This document shows positions 8,464-16,611 of a stretch of DNA of 64,000 bases, in pieces. Source of the stretch: an uncultured Winogradskyella sp. Lineage in GTDB: Bacteria; Bacteroidota; Bacteroidia; Flavobacteriales; Flavobacteriaceae. Below the pieces are notes generated by a model. The model ran no database searches and was not told the DNA's origin. It saw nothing but the letters and a program-made list of their open reading frames with translations. The stretch spans positions 248,001-312,000 of the forward strand of contig NZ_CANLYI010000006.1 in the NCBI RefSeq assembly GCF_947495255.1, in the 5' to 3' direction. Numbering within the stretch: position 1 is the stretch's first letter; every line of letters starts with the position of its first letter. Position numbers and translations under genes: made by a program.

Positions 8464-9552
8464 ATGAAAACTTTAATTACAATTATTACAATGGCATTAT
8501 CGTCATTATTCGTAAATGCACAAATGACTTCCGAAAAGGAGATGCAAAAATCTTTAGATAATTCTATACCAGTTGCATTGAAAGAGAATAATGTTCCTGG
8601 TATGGCAATTGCAATTATTAAAAATGATCGAGTGATTATTAAGAAAGGTTATGGCTTTTCTAATGTTTCGCTTGGTGTAAAAGTTGATTCCAAAACTGGG
8701 TTTAATATTGGTTCCATCTCTAAAATGTTCACAGCTTGGGGAATTATGAAAATGGTAGAAGACGGAAAGATTGATTTAGACACACCTGTCTCAACTTATA
8801 TAACAAAATGGAAATTGCCAACCAGTAAATTTGATGAAGATAAAGTAACCATTAGAAATTTATTGCAACATACAGCTGGTTTATCTGTACATGGATATAA
8901 TGGTTACGAATCTAAAGAAGAACTGACATCTATTACTAAATCGCTATCTGGAAATAGCCGTGAAGAGGAAGCAGTAAAACTAATTATGGAACCTGAAAGT
9001 AAATGGCAATATTCTGGTGGAGGCTATTCTATATTACAACTTATTATCGAAGAAGTGAGTGGAGAAACATTTGGTGATTATATGCAGAAAAACATTTTCA
9101 AACCTTTAAAAATGAAGCATACTAGTTTTAATATCGATAAAAAAATATTGAAAAAATCGGCAAAAGCTTATGATGAAGAAGGAAATGAAATCCCATTACA
9201 GCTTTTCAATGCACAAGCTGCAGCTGGATTGCATACAACAATAGACGATCTTATTCTTTTTGCAAAAGCATCATTTTCAAAAAATACTGTGCTAACGGAA
9301 AAAAGTATTTCACTTTTAAGAACACCAACAGAATTGTCAAAAGGAAATTACGGAATGGGATATATGGAAATGAATCGTTTTGGAGATTTTACATTGCATG
9401 GTCATGGTGGGTCTAATGAAGGTTGGCATTCTGGATTTATGCTCGATTTTGAATCAAAATCTGGTATTATAATATTAACCAATGGCTCTTCAGGAAGGAA
9501 TGTTTTATTTGGAGGTTTGAAAGATTGGGCTCAATGGCATGGTAGCAATTAA
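8464..9552 (+). CDS. Secreted serine hydrolase, class C beta-lactamase fold
   Basis: This 362-aa protein has a signal peptide ending near FVNAQ (residue 20). The SxxK motif is GSISK with S84 and K87. The second motif is YSGGGY where the family usually has YxN, so the Asn is replaced by Gly. The KTG-equivalent is HGHGGSNEG near residue 315. Members of this family are esterases, D-aminopeptidases or penicillin-binding-like hydrolases rather than resistance enzymes. A shortened, decayed copy of its 3' half lies at 11543-11826. A second family member follows 99 bp downstream. Confidence 0.88.
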   Translation: MKTLITIITMALSSLFVNAQMTSEKEMQKSLDNSIPVALKENNVPGMAIAIIKNDRVIIKKGYGFSNVSLGVKVDSKTGFNIGSISKMFTAWGIMKMVEDGKIDLDTPVSTYITKWKLPTSKFDEDKVTIRNLLQHTAGLSVHGYNGYESKEELTSITKSLSGNSREEEAVKLIMEPESKWQYSGGGYSILQLIIEEVSGETFGDYMQKNIFKPLKMKHTSFNIDKKILKKSAKAYDEEGNEIPLQLFNAQAAAGLHTTIDDLILFAKASFSKNTVLTEKSISLLRTPTELSKGNYGMGYMEMNRFGDFTLHGHGGSNEGWHSGFMLDFESKSGIIILTNGSSGRNVLFGGLKDWAQWHGSN

Positions 9553-9651
9553 TTATATTTTATAATTAGCATCAAAGGAAATATAAAATCACATTATTTA
9601 TTTAAAACTCAAATACCGAATAACTTTCGGCAAGTAAAAAAACAATCAAAA

Positions 9652-10752
9652 ATGAAAACAAAATATTTATTACTCTATCTTTTTGCGTCCTCTATTAGTT
9701 TCGGGCAAATACATCCAAAAATCAGCTCACTAATTGAAGCGGAAATAAATGCAAATAAAGTACCTGCATTAGCGGTTGCAGTTATCGATTCTGGGAAAGT
9801 TGTACATATTAGTGCCAAAGGATTGAGAGATGTAAATTTAAAAAAAGAGGCTACTATAAACACACCTTTTCACATTGCATCTGTTTCTAAAACAGTAACC
9901 AATATGGCGGTATTTAAGTTGGTAGAATCTGGGAAAATTGATTTAAAAACAGATATTAATAATTATTTACCTTTTAAAGTTGAAAATCCTTTTTTCCCTG
10001 ATGAAAAAATAACTGTAGAACTTTTGCTGAAGCATAGAAGCGGAATTAAAGATAATATAAAGTTTTACGGACCTCACTGGAGCAACCCTAAAGGCGACCC
10101 TAAGATTAGCTTAGCGTATTTAAAAGATTATTTGGTTTCTGGTGGAAGTCTTTATAAAGAAAGTCACTATGATAATAAACCAAACCATAAATTGAATTTT
10201 AAATATTCTAACACAGGCATTGCATTACTGGGTTATATTGTTGAACAAGTGTCTGGAATGAATTATGAAGATTTTTGCCAACAACATATTTTCAAACCAA
10301 TGAAAATGAATAATTCAAGCTGGTTTCTAAAGAATTTAGATACTAGTTTAGTTGCCAAAACTTATGTTAAAAATAAGGCTAAAGAATTTATCTTTAAAGG
10401 TCATAACGGATATCCAGATTATCCTGGTGGACAATTAAGAACTTCTATTGTTGATTACACTACTTTAATTGCAGGTTTTTTAAATGCAGATGACAATAGT
10501 TTTATCTTAAAAAACGAAACTAAAAAAATGATTATCCCTTCAGTTAGCACGCCTCATTTAGGATATTATACTTGGTTTATAAAAGCAATAAACAACAATC
10601 TATATTACGAACATGGTGGAGGTGATACTGGTGTAAGAACAATTTCTATTATTGACCCAGATAAAAAAAGAGCTATCATCATTTTTGCAAACCACCCTTA
10701 TAATTTTGATGAATTATATAAATCCATAGAAATGGAAATGTGGGAGAACTGA
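9652..10752 (+). CDS. Secreted serine hydrolase, class C beta-lactamase fold (second copy)
   Basis: The 366-aa protein has a signal peptide ending near ISFGQ (residue 19). The active-site motif is ASVSK with S77 and K80, the second motif is KYSNTG (a canonical YxN) and the third is EHGGGDTG. It is related to, but clearly diverged from, the hydrolase at 8464, so the two are paralogues rather than a recent duplication. Its role is likely hydrolysis of an ester or amide outside the cytoplasm; the substrate is unknown. Confidence 0.88.
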   Translation: MKTKYLLLYLFASSISFGQIHPKISSLIEAEINANKVPALAVAVIDSGKVVHISAKGLRDVNLKKEATINTPFHIASVSKTVTNMAVFKLVESGKIDLKTDINNYLPFKVENPFFPDEKITVELLLKHRSGIKDNIKFYGPHWSNPKGDPKISLAYLKDYLVSGGSLYKESHYDNKPNHKLNFKYSNTGIALLGYIVEQVSGMNYEDFCQQHIFKPMKMNNSSWFLKNLDTSLVAKTYVKNKAKEFIFKGHNGYPDYPGGQLRTSIVDYTTLIAGFLNADDNSFILKNETKKMIIPSVSTPHLGYYTWFIKAINNNLYYEHGGGDTGVRTISIIDPDKKRAIIIFANHPYNFDELYKSIEMEMWEN

Positions 10753-10842
10753 ATCTGTAAGGAACTAATCTAAAACAAGAAAAAGATTGTTCAAGATAAA
10801 CTGTTGGCCAAAACAAAAAGTAATTATTAAAATTAGAACAAA

Positions 10843-11535
10843 ATGAATAAAAGTATCACACTTTCAAAAGCAGCTACAATAGCAGGATTAGGACTTCTAA
10901 TTATGACTTTAACGGTTCCTTTTGCTGAATTTAAAATAATTCCAGATTTAGTAAACCCAAATAGCGCATTAATAACTGCAGCTAACATTACTAATAATTC
11001 ATTCTTATTTAATGTCGCCATTTTTCTAATCTTTATAACAATCGTAGCAGATATTGTTGTAGCCTGGGCACTTTATATATTTTTAAAGCCTGTAAATAAA
11101 AGCCTATCATTACTAACAGCTTGGTTTCGATTATTATATACTGGAGTTTATCTGTTGGCAGTTACTAATTTGATAAAAGTATTTACCCTAACAAAAGGAA
11201 CTTCTTATTTTCTTTCAAATTCTCCACAACAAATTTCAGAATTTATGCTTTTTTATATTAAATCTTACAAATACGAATGGTTTTTAGGCCTGATTTTATT
11301 TGGTATTTATCTAATTCTTCTTGGATTTTTAGTACTAAAGGCAGACTATATCCCAAAAATATTGGGCTGGTTATTAATCATTGCAGGTATAGGTTACGTT
11401 GTTGGCCATTTAAAAGTGTTTTTGTTTCCCGATCTAAATACAAGCTTTAGTTTGTTTACCGCGTTGGGTGAACTAGTATTTATGCTTTGGCTTCTAATTA
11501 AAGGTTCTAGAATAAAAGAATTACAAATAAGTTAA
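10843..11535 (+). CDS. DUF4386-type integral membrane protein
   Basis: This is a 230-aa polytopic membrane protein with about six hydrophobic helices. Its order of features (an N-terminal KAATIAGLGLL helix, a long loop ending in NNSFLFN, then a helix with VADIVVAWALY and later WFRLLYTGVYL) matches what I remember of DUF4386 proteins. No catalytic motif is apparent. It follows the second serine hydrolase by 90 bp on the same strand and may be co-transcribed. Confidence 0.75.
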   Translation: MNKSITLSKAATIAGLGLLIMTLTVPFAEFKIIPDLVNPNSALITAANITNNSFLFNVAIFLIFITIVADIVVAWALYIFLKPVNKSLSLLTAWFRLLYTGVYLLAVTNLIKVFTLTKGTSYFLSNSPQQISEFMLFYIKSYKYEWFLGLILFGIYLILLGFLVLKADYIPKILGWLLIIAGIGYVVGHLKVFLFPDLNTSFSLFTALGELVFMLWLLIKGSRIKELQIS

Positions 11536-11542
11536 TCATGCT

Positions 11543-11826
11543 AAAAACATTTTCAAACCTTTAAAAGTTTAAGTATTCTAATTTCAAGATCAATAAAAAA
11601 GTATTGAAAATCAATAAAAGCTTATGATGATGACGGAAATGAAATCCCATTGCGACTTTTCAATGCTTAAGCATGGTGAATCTAATGAAGGTTGGCATTC
11701 TCGTTTTATGCTCGATTTTGAATCAAAATCTGGTATTATAATATTAACCAACGGTTCTTCAGGTAGGAATGTTTTATTTGGAGGGTTGAAAGATGGGGCT
11801 CAATAGCATGGAAGCAATTAATTATA
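11543..11826 (+). pseudogene. Decayed 3' remnant of the serine hydrolase at 8464
   Basis: The sequence aligns with about 9093-9558 of the first serine hydrolase but lacks roughly 190 bp in the middle (equivalent to about 9213-9402, which includes part of the C-terminal domain). It also has small changes: a stop where TGGCAT reads TAGCAT, and a frame broken at the deletion joint. Long blocks such as the part encoding FMLDFESKSGIIILTNGSS are nearly intact, so the duplication is fairly recent. It has no start, SxxK motif or signal peptide and is not functional. Confidence 0.88.
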
Positions 11827-11846
11827 CGCTATTATTTTATTTTAAG

Positions 11847-11884
11847 CAGTGAATGTTGAACTTATTATTGACATTCACTGTTTT
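11847..11884 (+). terminator. Rho-independent terminator after the serine hydrolase cluster
   Basis: A perfect 10-bp inverted repeat (CAGTGAATGT and ACATTCACTG) with a 14-base loop is followed by TTTT. It closes the plus-strand cluster 8464-11826. Confidence 0.75.
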
Positions 11885-12046
11885 ACTTAACTTCCATTAC
11901 ACACACGTTTTCCGCCACTACTCTACCCTTTCAGAAAAAGAGTGTTCCATTAACTGAGTAAAGAAACTTATAGATTAATTTTTTTTACAATAAGAAAACT
12001 AACATGCGCTTTTAACCAAAGCCCATGTTGTACATAACGCAAGTAC

Positions 12047-12163
12047 ATTATAGGACAAATTATAACAATTAGCGTAATAGCGCTTTTGGGCGATATTTGA
12101 CATAATCATAGTTCTAATGACACATAGTGTTCTATAACGTTAATGATTATATACAAGCTAATT
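12047..12163 (+). repeat. 117-bp interspersed direct repeat, copy 2
   Basis: Partner of 350-466, same orientation and same length, with few substitutions. Homology appears to stop sharply on both sides: after ACAAGCTAATT the flank is GTGG here and ACGT in copy 1. The accessory genes between the copies are the alpha/beta hydrolases, sigma factor, two-component system and serine hydrolases. Confidence 0.85.
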
Positions 12164-12375
12164 GTGGTTTTCTAAATTTTCAGTTCATACTTTATTATGG
12201 CAAACAAAACGACCGTATTATATTTAAAAAATTGAAAGACAACTAATTATAAATTCACTATAAAAACTTCAATTTTTATATAAAACTTAACAGTCTAAAT
12301 CACTTATAATCAATATCTTTATGTAGGTTTTTAACGAAGTCCAAATCTTCATTTTTCTTATTAAAATCTTCAATT

Positions 12376-13242
12376 ATGAAACAGTTCATTATAGTACTTA
12401 CCGCACTATTATTAAGTACAACGTCTTATGCACAGTTTGAAATTTCGGCAAGTGGTGGTTATGCCATAGGAAGTGCCGGAATGAAAATAGGTGAAATACA
12501 AACCACTAGCGGAACAGAAAACACCTATGGCAGTTATGGAGAAGGTTTAAATGCCCAATTACGTGGTACTTATTTTTTTAACGACCGCTTTGGTGCTGAT
12601 TTAAGTCTTGGTTATCTGCATGGCTCTGACCAAACGGTCTCTAAAGTTCGTTTTGGTGGTTATGAAGTTGATGCTATTGCTAGAGCACGCGCTTTTGGTG
12701 CTTCTGCTTCGTTAGTTTATAGATTTAACACCAATGTTTATAGTCGTATTGGTGCACTTGTTAAATTAGGTGGTAAAACAGAGGCTCTTGTTCATCAGAA
12801 ATCTACTTTTTCTCAAGCCGAAGCGGATGCTTTTGGTGTGCCTTTTGGATCCTATACCGAAACCAACTATGTGGAAGATTATCATGGACAATTTCCATTA
12901 GGTTTTGTTGCTGCAATTGGATACAGACATCAGTTAAACACAAACTTCAGTATTTTTGTAGAAGCCGAATATTACGGTATTAGTTTAAAACGAAAAGATT
13001 CTGAAATTACTGAATTTAATACCAATGTTGTTTTACCTGACGGAACAGTTGCTGTTAGTGGTCTTTATTCATTAGATAATCTTCCTGAAGGTACAAATAG
13101 AACCACCACTTATGTTGATGAATTATCTAGTGATAATACAGATACATCAAAGGAATTGGCTGTAAAAGTACCGTATTCCTCATTCGGAATTAATTTTGGT
13201 GTGATTTATAAATTCAAACGTTCACACACAGATCACCAATAG
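12376..13242 (+). CDS. Outer-membrane beta-barrel protein
   Basis: The 288-aa protein has a signal peptide (MKQFIIVLTALLLSTTSYAQ) and then alternating hydrophobic/polar beta strands rich in Gly, Tyr and Phe, such as FEISASGGYAIGSAG and LSLGYLHG, ending in SSFGINFGVIYKF. This fits an OmpA/OmpW-like eight-stranded barrel of the Bacteroidota 'outer membrane beta-barrel' group. It stands alone between the repeat and a convergent oxidoreductase gene. Function unknown beyond an outer-membrane location. Confidence 0.82.
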   Translation: MKQFIIVLTALLLSTTSYAQFEISASGGYAIGSAGMKIGEIQTTSGTENTYGSYGEGLNAQLRGTYFFNDRFGADLSLGYLHGSDQTVSKVRFGGYEVDAIARARAFGASASLVYRFNTNVYSRIGALVKLGGKTEALVHQKSTFSQAEADAFGVPFGSYTETNYVEDYHGQFPLGFVAAIGYRHQLNTNFSIFVEAEYYGISLKRKDSEITEFNTNVVLPDGTVAVSGLYSLDNLPEGTNRTTTYVDELSSDNTDTSKELAVKVPYSSFGINFGVIYKFKRSHTDHQ

Positions 13243-13279
13243 AAATTTAACATGGTATCATAACCTATGTCACTTCACT

Positions 13280-13325
13280 CCTATTAAATTTAAGTATTAA
13301 TAGGTGCTAATGTTATGGCTTTTTT
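13280..13325. terminator. Possible terminator between convergent genes
   Basis: An inverted repeat CCTATTAA / TTAATAGG with a 9-base loop lies between the barrel gene and the convergent oxidoreductase gene, followed on the plus strand by a T-run at 13319-13325. The stem is AT-rich and the T-run is some 15 bases away, so this is a weak call. Confidence 0.35.
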
Positions 13326-14330
13326 CTACTTCAGCTCTTCCATAATTTCTGCGAATAATTCATAAGACCTTATTCTGTCGTTGATATCATATAAATGGGT
13401 TACTGCAATGAGTTCATCTGCATTTGTTTGATCTAAAAACTCTTTAACTTGTGCTTTTACAGTCGCTTTACTTCCAATAAATGCATACTTGAGCATTTGA
13501 TGGACTTGAGGATTCCTCATAATATCCCTCAAATTGTCATTCATGTCCGTCGGTTGTTGCACGTTAGCACGCATACCTGTAAATATGCCAACAATCATTC
13601 GGATTAAAGAGGTTGATAAACGTTGAGCTTGTTCATCTGTTTCTGCGATGATAATATTAACGCCAGCCATGACATAAGGTTGTTCAAGTTCTTTTGAGGG
13701 TTGAAACTCATCACGGTAAATCTTTATAGCCTCAAACAAATGTGTTGTTGCAAAGTGGCTTGCAAAGGCATAAGGCAATCCTTTTTTGGCCGCTAAATGT
13801 GCACTATCTGTACTCGATCCTAAAATATAAATGGGTACGTCTGCACCTTCTGCTACTGTGGCACGCACCATAGCTTCATCATTGTCAATTGAAAAGTATG
13901 TTTGTATTTTTTCGAGCTCTTTAGGAAACTGTTGCGCTGCTTGCATAAAATCAGAACGAATGGCTTCTGCCGTTTCTCTATCAGTTCCTGGCGCACGACC
14001 TAGTCCTAAATCAATACGATTAGGATAAAATGCGGCTAGTGTACCAAACTGTTCTGCAATAATTAATGGTGAGTGATTAGGCAACATAATACCACCAGCA
14101 CCTACGCGGATCGTTTTTGTGCCTTGTGCTGCATAACCTATAAGTATCGATGTGGCATTACTAGCTATATTAGATGCATTATGGTGTTCTGCCAACCAAT
14201 AACGTGTGTAGCCAAATTTTTCAGCTTGCTGTGCTAATTGTAATACATTAGAAAATGTTTGTTGCAGTGTTTGACCTTCCGATACTAAGGCAAGATCTAA
14301 AATGGAATATTTGGTAGGTTTAGTTTTCAT
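13326..14330 (-). CDS. LLM-class (luciferase-like) flavin-dependent oxidoreductase
   Basis: This is a luciferase-like TIM-barrel oxidoreductase of the single-subunit MsnO8/YhbW-like group. Typical stretches are LDLALVSEGQTLQQTF at the N-terminus, YTRYWLAEHHN and RIDLGLGRAPGTDRET (the conserved GxGRxPGT loop). It likely uses FMN with NADH to oxidise an unknown small molecule. The frame starts at 14354, but the ATG at 14328-14330 (MKTKPTKYS) fits the family N-terminus better and gives 334 residues. It lies 56 bp downstream of pfkB (32 bp if the upstream start is used) and may be co-transcribed. Confidence 0.88.
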   Translation of the reverse strand: MKTKPTKYSILDLALVSEGQTLQQTFSNVLQLAQQAEKFGYTRYWLAEHHNASNIASNATSILIGYAAQGTKTIRVGAGGIMLPNHSPLIIAEQFGTLAAFYPNRIDLGLGRAPGTDRETAEAIRSDFMQAAQQFPKELEKIQTYFSIDNDEAMVRATVAEGADVPIYILGSSTDSAHLAAKKGLPYAFASHFATTHLFEAIKIYRDEFQPSKELEQPYVMAGVNIIIAETDEQAQRLSTSLIRMIVGIFTGMRANVQQPTDMNDNLRDIMRNPQVHQMLKYAFIGSKATVKAQVKEFLDQTNADELIAVTHLYDINDRIRSYELFAEIMEELK

Positions 14331-14386
14331 AATTATGGTATTTCTTTGTAACATGAAGGCTTAAAAGGGATTAAAGTCGCTATACC

Positions 14387-15310
14387 CTAATCTAATAATT
14401 CTGAAACCACATGTATATTCTCTTTAGTCGCTAAATTAGTGCCACCTGTCATTGTGGTTGCAACACCACAAACAACACCCCATTTTAAAATATCTGGAGA
14501 AGACATACCTTGCGCTATAGCATACGCCAATCCTGCAACCATACTATCACCTGCTCCTATGGTACTCTTTACTTTTACAGATGGAGTGTTTTGATAAAAG
14601 ATGCCGCTTTCTGATGCTAAAAAAGCACCACGTGCACCTAATGAAACCACCACATATTCTGCATGTTTGTTATGGATTAATTCCATAGCAAAGGCTTCTT
14701 GTTCCGTTTTGGTTAAGAAGTCCTTACCTGCTAATTGTGCCAATTCACCTTGATTGGGCTTCATTAAAAACACTGGTTTTTTAAGACTCGCTTTTAAAGC
14801 CTCACCAGAAGTATCTACTATGAGTTTTACATTTTCAGCGCTTAAACTGTCTATTAATTCAATGTAGAAATCCGGAGACATCGTATCAGGAATACTGCCA
14901 CTTAAAATAAACATAGAATTATCCGTAACTAACTTATTTATAATTGTTTTAAGTGATTCAATTTCAGTAGCACTTAAACCTTTTCCTGGCATACCAAATC
15001 GGTATTGTAAATCAGTTTTAGTATCTACAACGGCTAAGTTTTCGCGTGTCCATGCGGCTACAGGAATTGGAGTTATATCTAATTTTTCATCTTCCAATAA
15101 CCCTTTTAATGTTTTCCCAGTATCGCCTCCACAGGTAAACAAGCAATTGTTTTTTACCTCTAAAGTATGAAGAACGCGAGAGATATTTACGCCTCCTCCT
15201 CCAGCCTGAAATTCAATAGCCTGACATTTAAGTTTTTGTTCTGGAATTAATTGGTCAATTTTAGCACTTTTATCTAAGGCAGGATTTATGGTTAAGGTTA
15301 CAATATTCAT
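14387..15310 (-). CDS. pfkB: 6-phosphofructokinase, PfkB type
   Basis: This 307-aa ribokinase-family sugar kinase has TLTINPALDKS at the N-terminus, the substrate-binding GGGGVNISR loop at about 38-46, WTRENLAV, and the C-terminal GAGDSMVAG motif with the catalytic Asp. Overall it follows E. coli PfkB closely, including SSGEALKASL-like and KPNQGEL segments, which favours 6-phosphofructokinase II over FruK, although 1-phosphofructokinase or tagatose-6-phosphate kinase activity cannot be excluded. It makes fructose-1,6-bisphosphate in glycolysis. It lies just downstream of the glucan utilisation operon but beyond its terminator. Confidence 0.85.
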   Translation of the reverse strand: MNIVTLTINPALDKSAKIDQLIPEQKLKCQAIEFQAGGGGVNISRVLHTLEVKNNCLFTCGGDTGKTLKGLLEDEKLDITPIPVAAWTRENLAVVDTKTDLQYRFGMPGKGLSATEIESLKTIINKLVTDNSMFILSGSIPDTMSPDFYIELIDSLSAENVKLIVDTSGEALKASLKKPVFLMKPNQGELAQLAGKDFLTKTEQEAFAMELIHNKHAEYVVVSLGARGAFLASESGIFYQNTPSVKVKSTIGAGDSMVAGLAYAIAQGMSSPDILKWGVVCGVATTMTGGTNLATKENIHVVSELLD

Positions 15311-15526
15311 TATAAGTATCGGTTTGTAGTTCGCAATAAAAACGCCATAAAGTTATGCATAATTCTGAGGGATTTGCATTAATATTTTCCTAAATATTAA
15401 TGTAAATATCAACTACTAGAAGTTAATCACTTTTCTGGGAAATTGCTTATAGTTTTTGCGACTTATAAATAAAGAGATGTTGTGTGTATAACCCATACTT
15501 TAAAAGCAGGAGTATAAGATATTGTA

Positions 15527-15569
15527 TAAAAAAAAACACGTTCTAAAAAGATGAATTTAAAGAACGTGT
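15527..15569 (-). terminator. Rho-independent terminator of the glucan utilisation operon
   Basis: On the minus strand ACACGTTCT pairs with AGAACGTGT across a 16-base loop and is followed directly by nine T. It sits about 28 bp past the stop codon at 15597 and closes the six-gene operon that begins at 25753. Confidence 0.85.
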
Positions 15570-15596
15570 AAACTAAACTCTAGTAGTTTTATTAAA

Positions 15597-16592
15597 CTAG
15601 TAAACCATGACTTTCTTAACCAATTGCTTACTTCCACTCTCGATTTTTACAAAATAAAGACCATTAGTTTGATTTTGAAAATCGATTGCAACATCACTAA
15701 TTAAAGTTATACCTTCTATAGTTTTAATGGACTTACCAGTAATATCAAACACTTGAACTGTTGATATTTCATTATTAAATCCACTATCAAAGAAACTCAC
15801 CAATCTATCTGTATTATTATATACCATTTTTAAAGAATTAGCTGTAAAGTCTTCTGTGTTTAAAACATAATTACAGGCATTAAATACATCATATACATTG
15901 TCTCCAGAATTGGTAACCGTAATTAATCTATTACCTCCAGTAACTGTTGAGCACGAAGCCTCTGGTCCAGGTGTTTCATCGTTTCCCCAACCTGCAGCAC
16001 TTAAATATTTATACTCAAATGTAATTGGGTAATCTGCTGGTGTTGGTAAACGTAACGTTCCACTATGAATATCTCCTGTAGCATTAGGAAACGATAATAC
16101 ACTAGGATTCCAATCATTAAGCCAGCCAGCCATGTGCACATTTCCTACGGCAATAGTACCTTCACTTGCCATATCGACATTAAAGGTCACTTCAAATCCT
16201 GTACCAGAAGGATTACAACCATTAAAAGGTACTGACTCTAAAGTCACTGCCATACCAGAATTGTTGATATACAAAAATCGATCGCCATTTGATGGTGCAC
16301 AAGGGTAACTTGCAGATTCTTCAGTTCCCCAAGCATTGCCATTTAGAAACTTGTAACGATGCCATCCTTCGCTTAATTGAACAGTAACAGCGTAAATGCC
16401 TGTTGAGCCTTCTTCTGTAAGCATTGTTGCATCTGTAGACCAACCGTTAATAGTACCAACAACATGCACTCCATCTGCACTTACGGTCTCTGCTGACATA
16501 TCTACTTTAATAGTTACATCAACTTGTGAGAATCCTTGAAATGAGACTAGTAGAGCTAGTATCATTAATCTTGTAAAGTAATTTTTCTTCAT
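15597..16592 (-). CDS. T9SS-sorted surface glycan-binding-like protein
   Basis: The 331-aa protein has a signal peptide ending near GFSQ (residue 22). Two tandem domains of roughly 105 residues follow (about 24-125 and 130-240); each starts VTIKVDMSAE / VTFNVDMASE, contains a V-G-x-x-N/L-x-W motif, and ends with a GWG plus GDRFLYI / GNRLITV segment. They look like starch/glycogen-binding (CBM20/CBM48/AMPK-like) E-set modules. The last ~75 residues (VQVFDITGKSIKTIEG, then NGLYFVKIESG) form a type A T9SS sorting domain. It is the last gene of the glucan operon, 19 bp after the GH30 gene, and likely captures glycan at the cell surface. Confidence 0.82.
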   Translation of the reverse strand: MKKNYFTRLMILALLVSFQGFSQVDVTIKVDMSAETVSADGVHVVGTINGWSTDATMLTEEGSTGIYAVTVQLSEGWHRYKFLNGNAWGTEESASYPCAPSNGDRFLYINNSGMAVTLESVPFNGCNPSGTGFEVTFNVDMASEGTIAVGNVHMAGWLNDWNPSVLSFPNATGDIHSGTLRLPTPADYPITFEYKYLSAAGWGNDETPGPEASCSTVTGGNRLITVTNSGDNVYDVFNACNYVLNTEDFTANSLKMVYNNTDRLVSFFDSGFNNEISTVQVFDITGKSIKTIEGITLISDVAIDFQNQTNGLYFVKIESGSKQLVKKVMVY

Positions 16593-16611
16593 AATTAGAG
16601 GTTTTATTTAG

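Larger units (their letters stand above)
11823..12375. other. Intergenic region with terminator and 117-bp repeat copy 2
   Basis: No gene is seen. The region holds a strong hairpin terminator (11847-11884), the second copy of the 117-bp repeat (12047-12163) and the AT-rich leader of the next gene. A TATCTTTA sequence about 55 bp before the ATG at 12376 resembles a Bacteroidota -7 box. Confidence 0.6.

Noticed and set aside
8464-10752. Serine hydrolases as beta-lactam resistance genes
   Set aside because: The class C fold is shared by many esterases and peptidases; lengths and altered motifs do not indicate a resistance enzyme.
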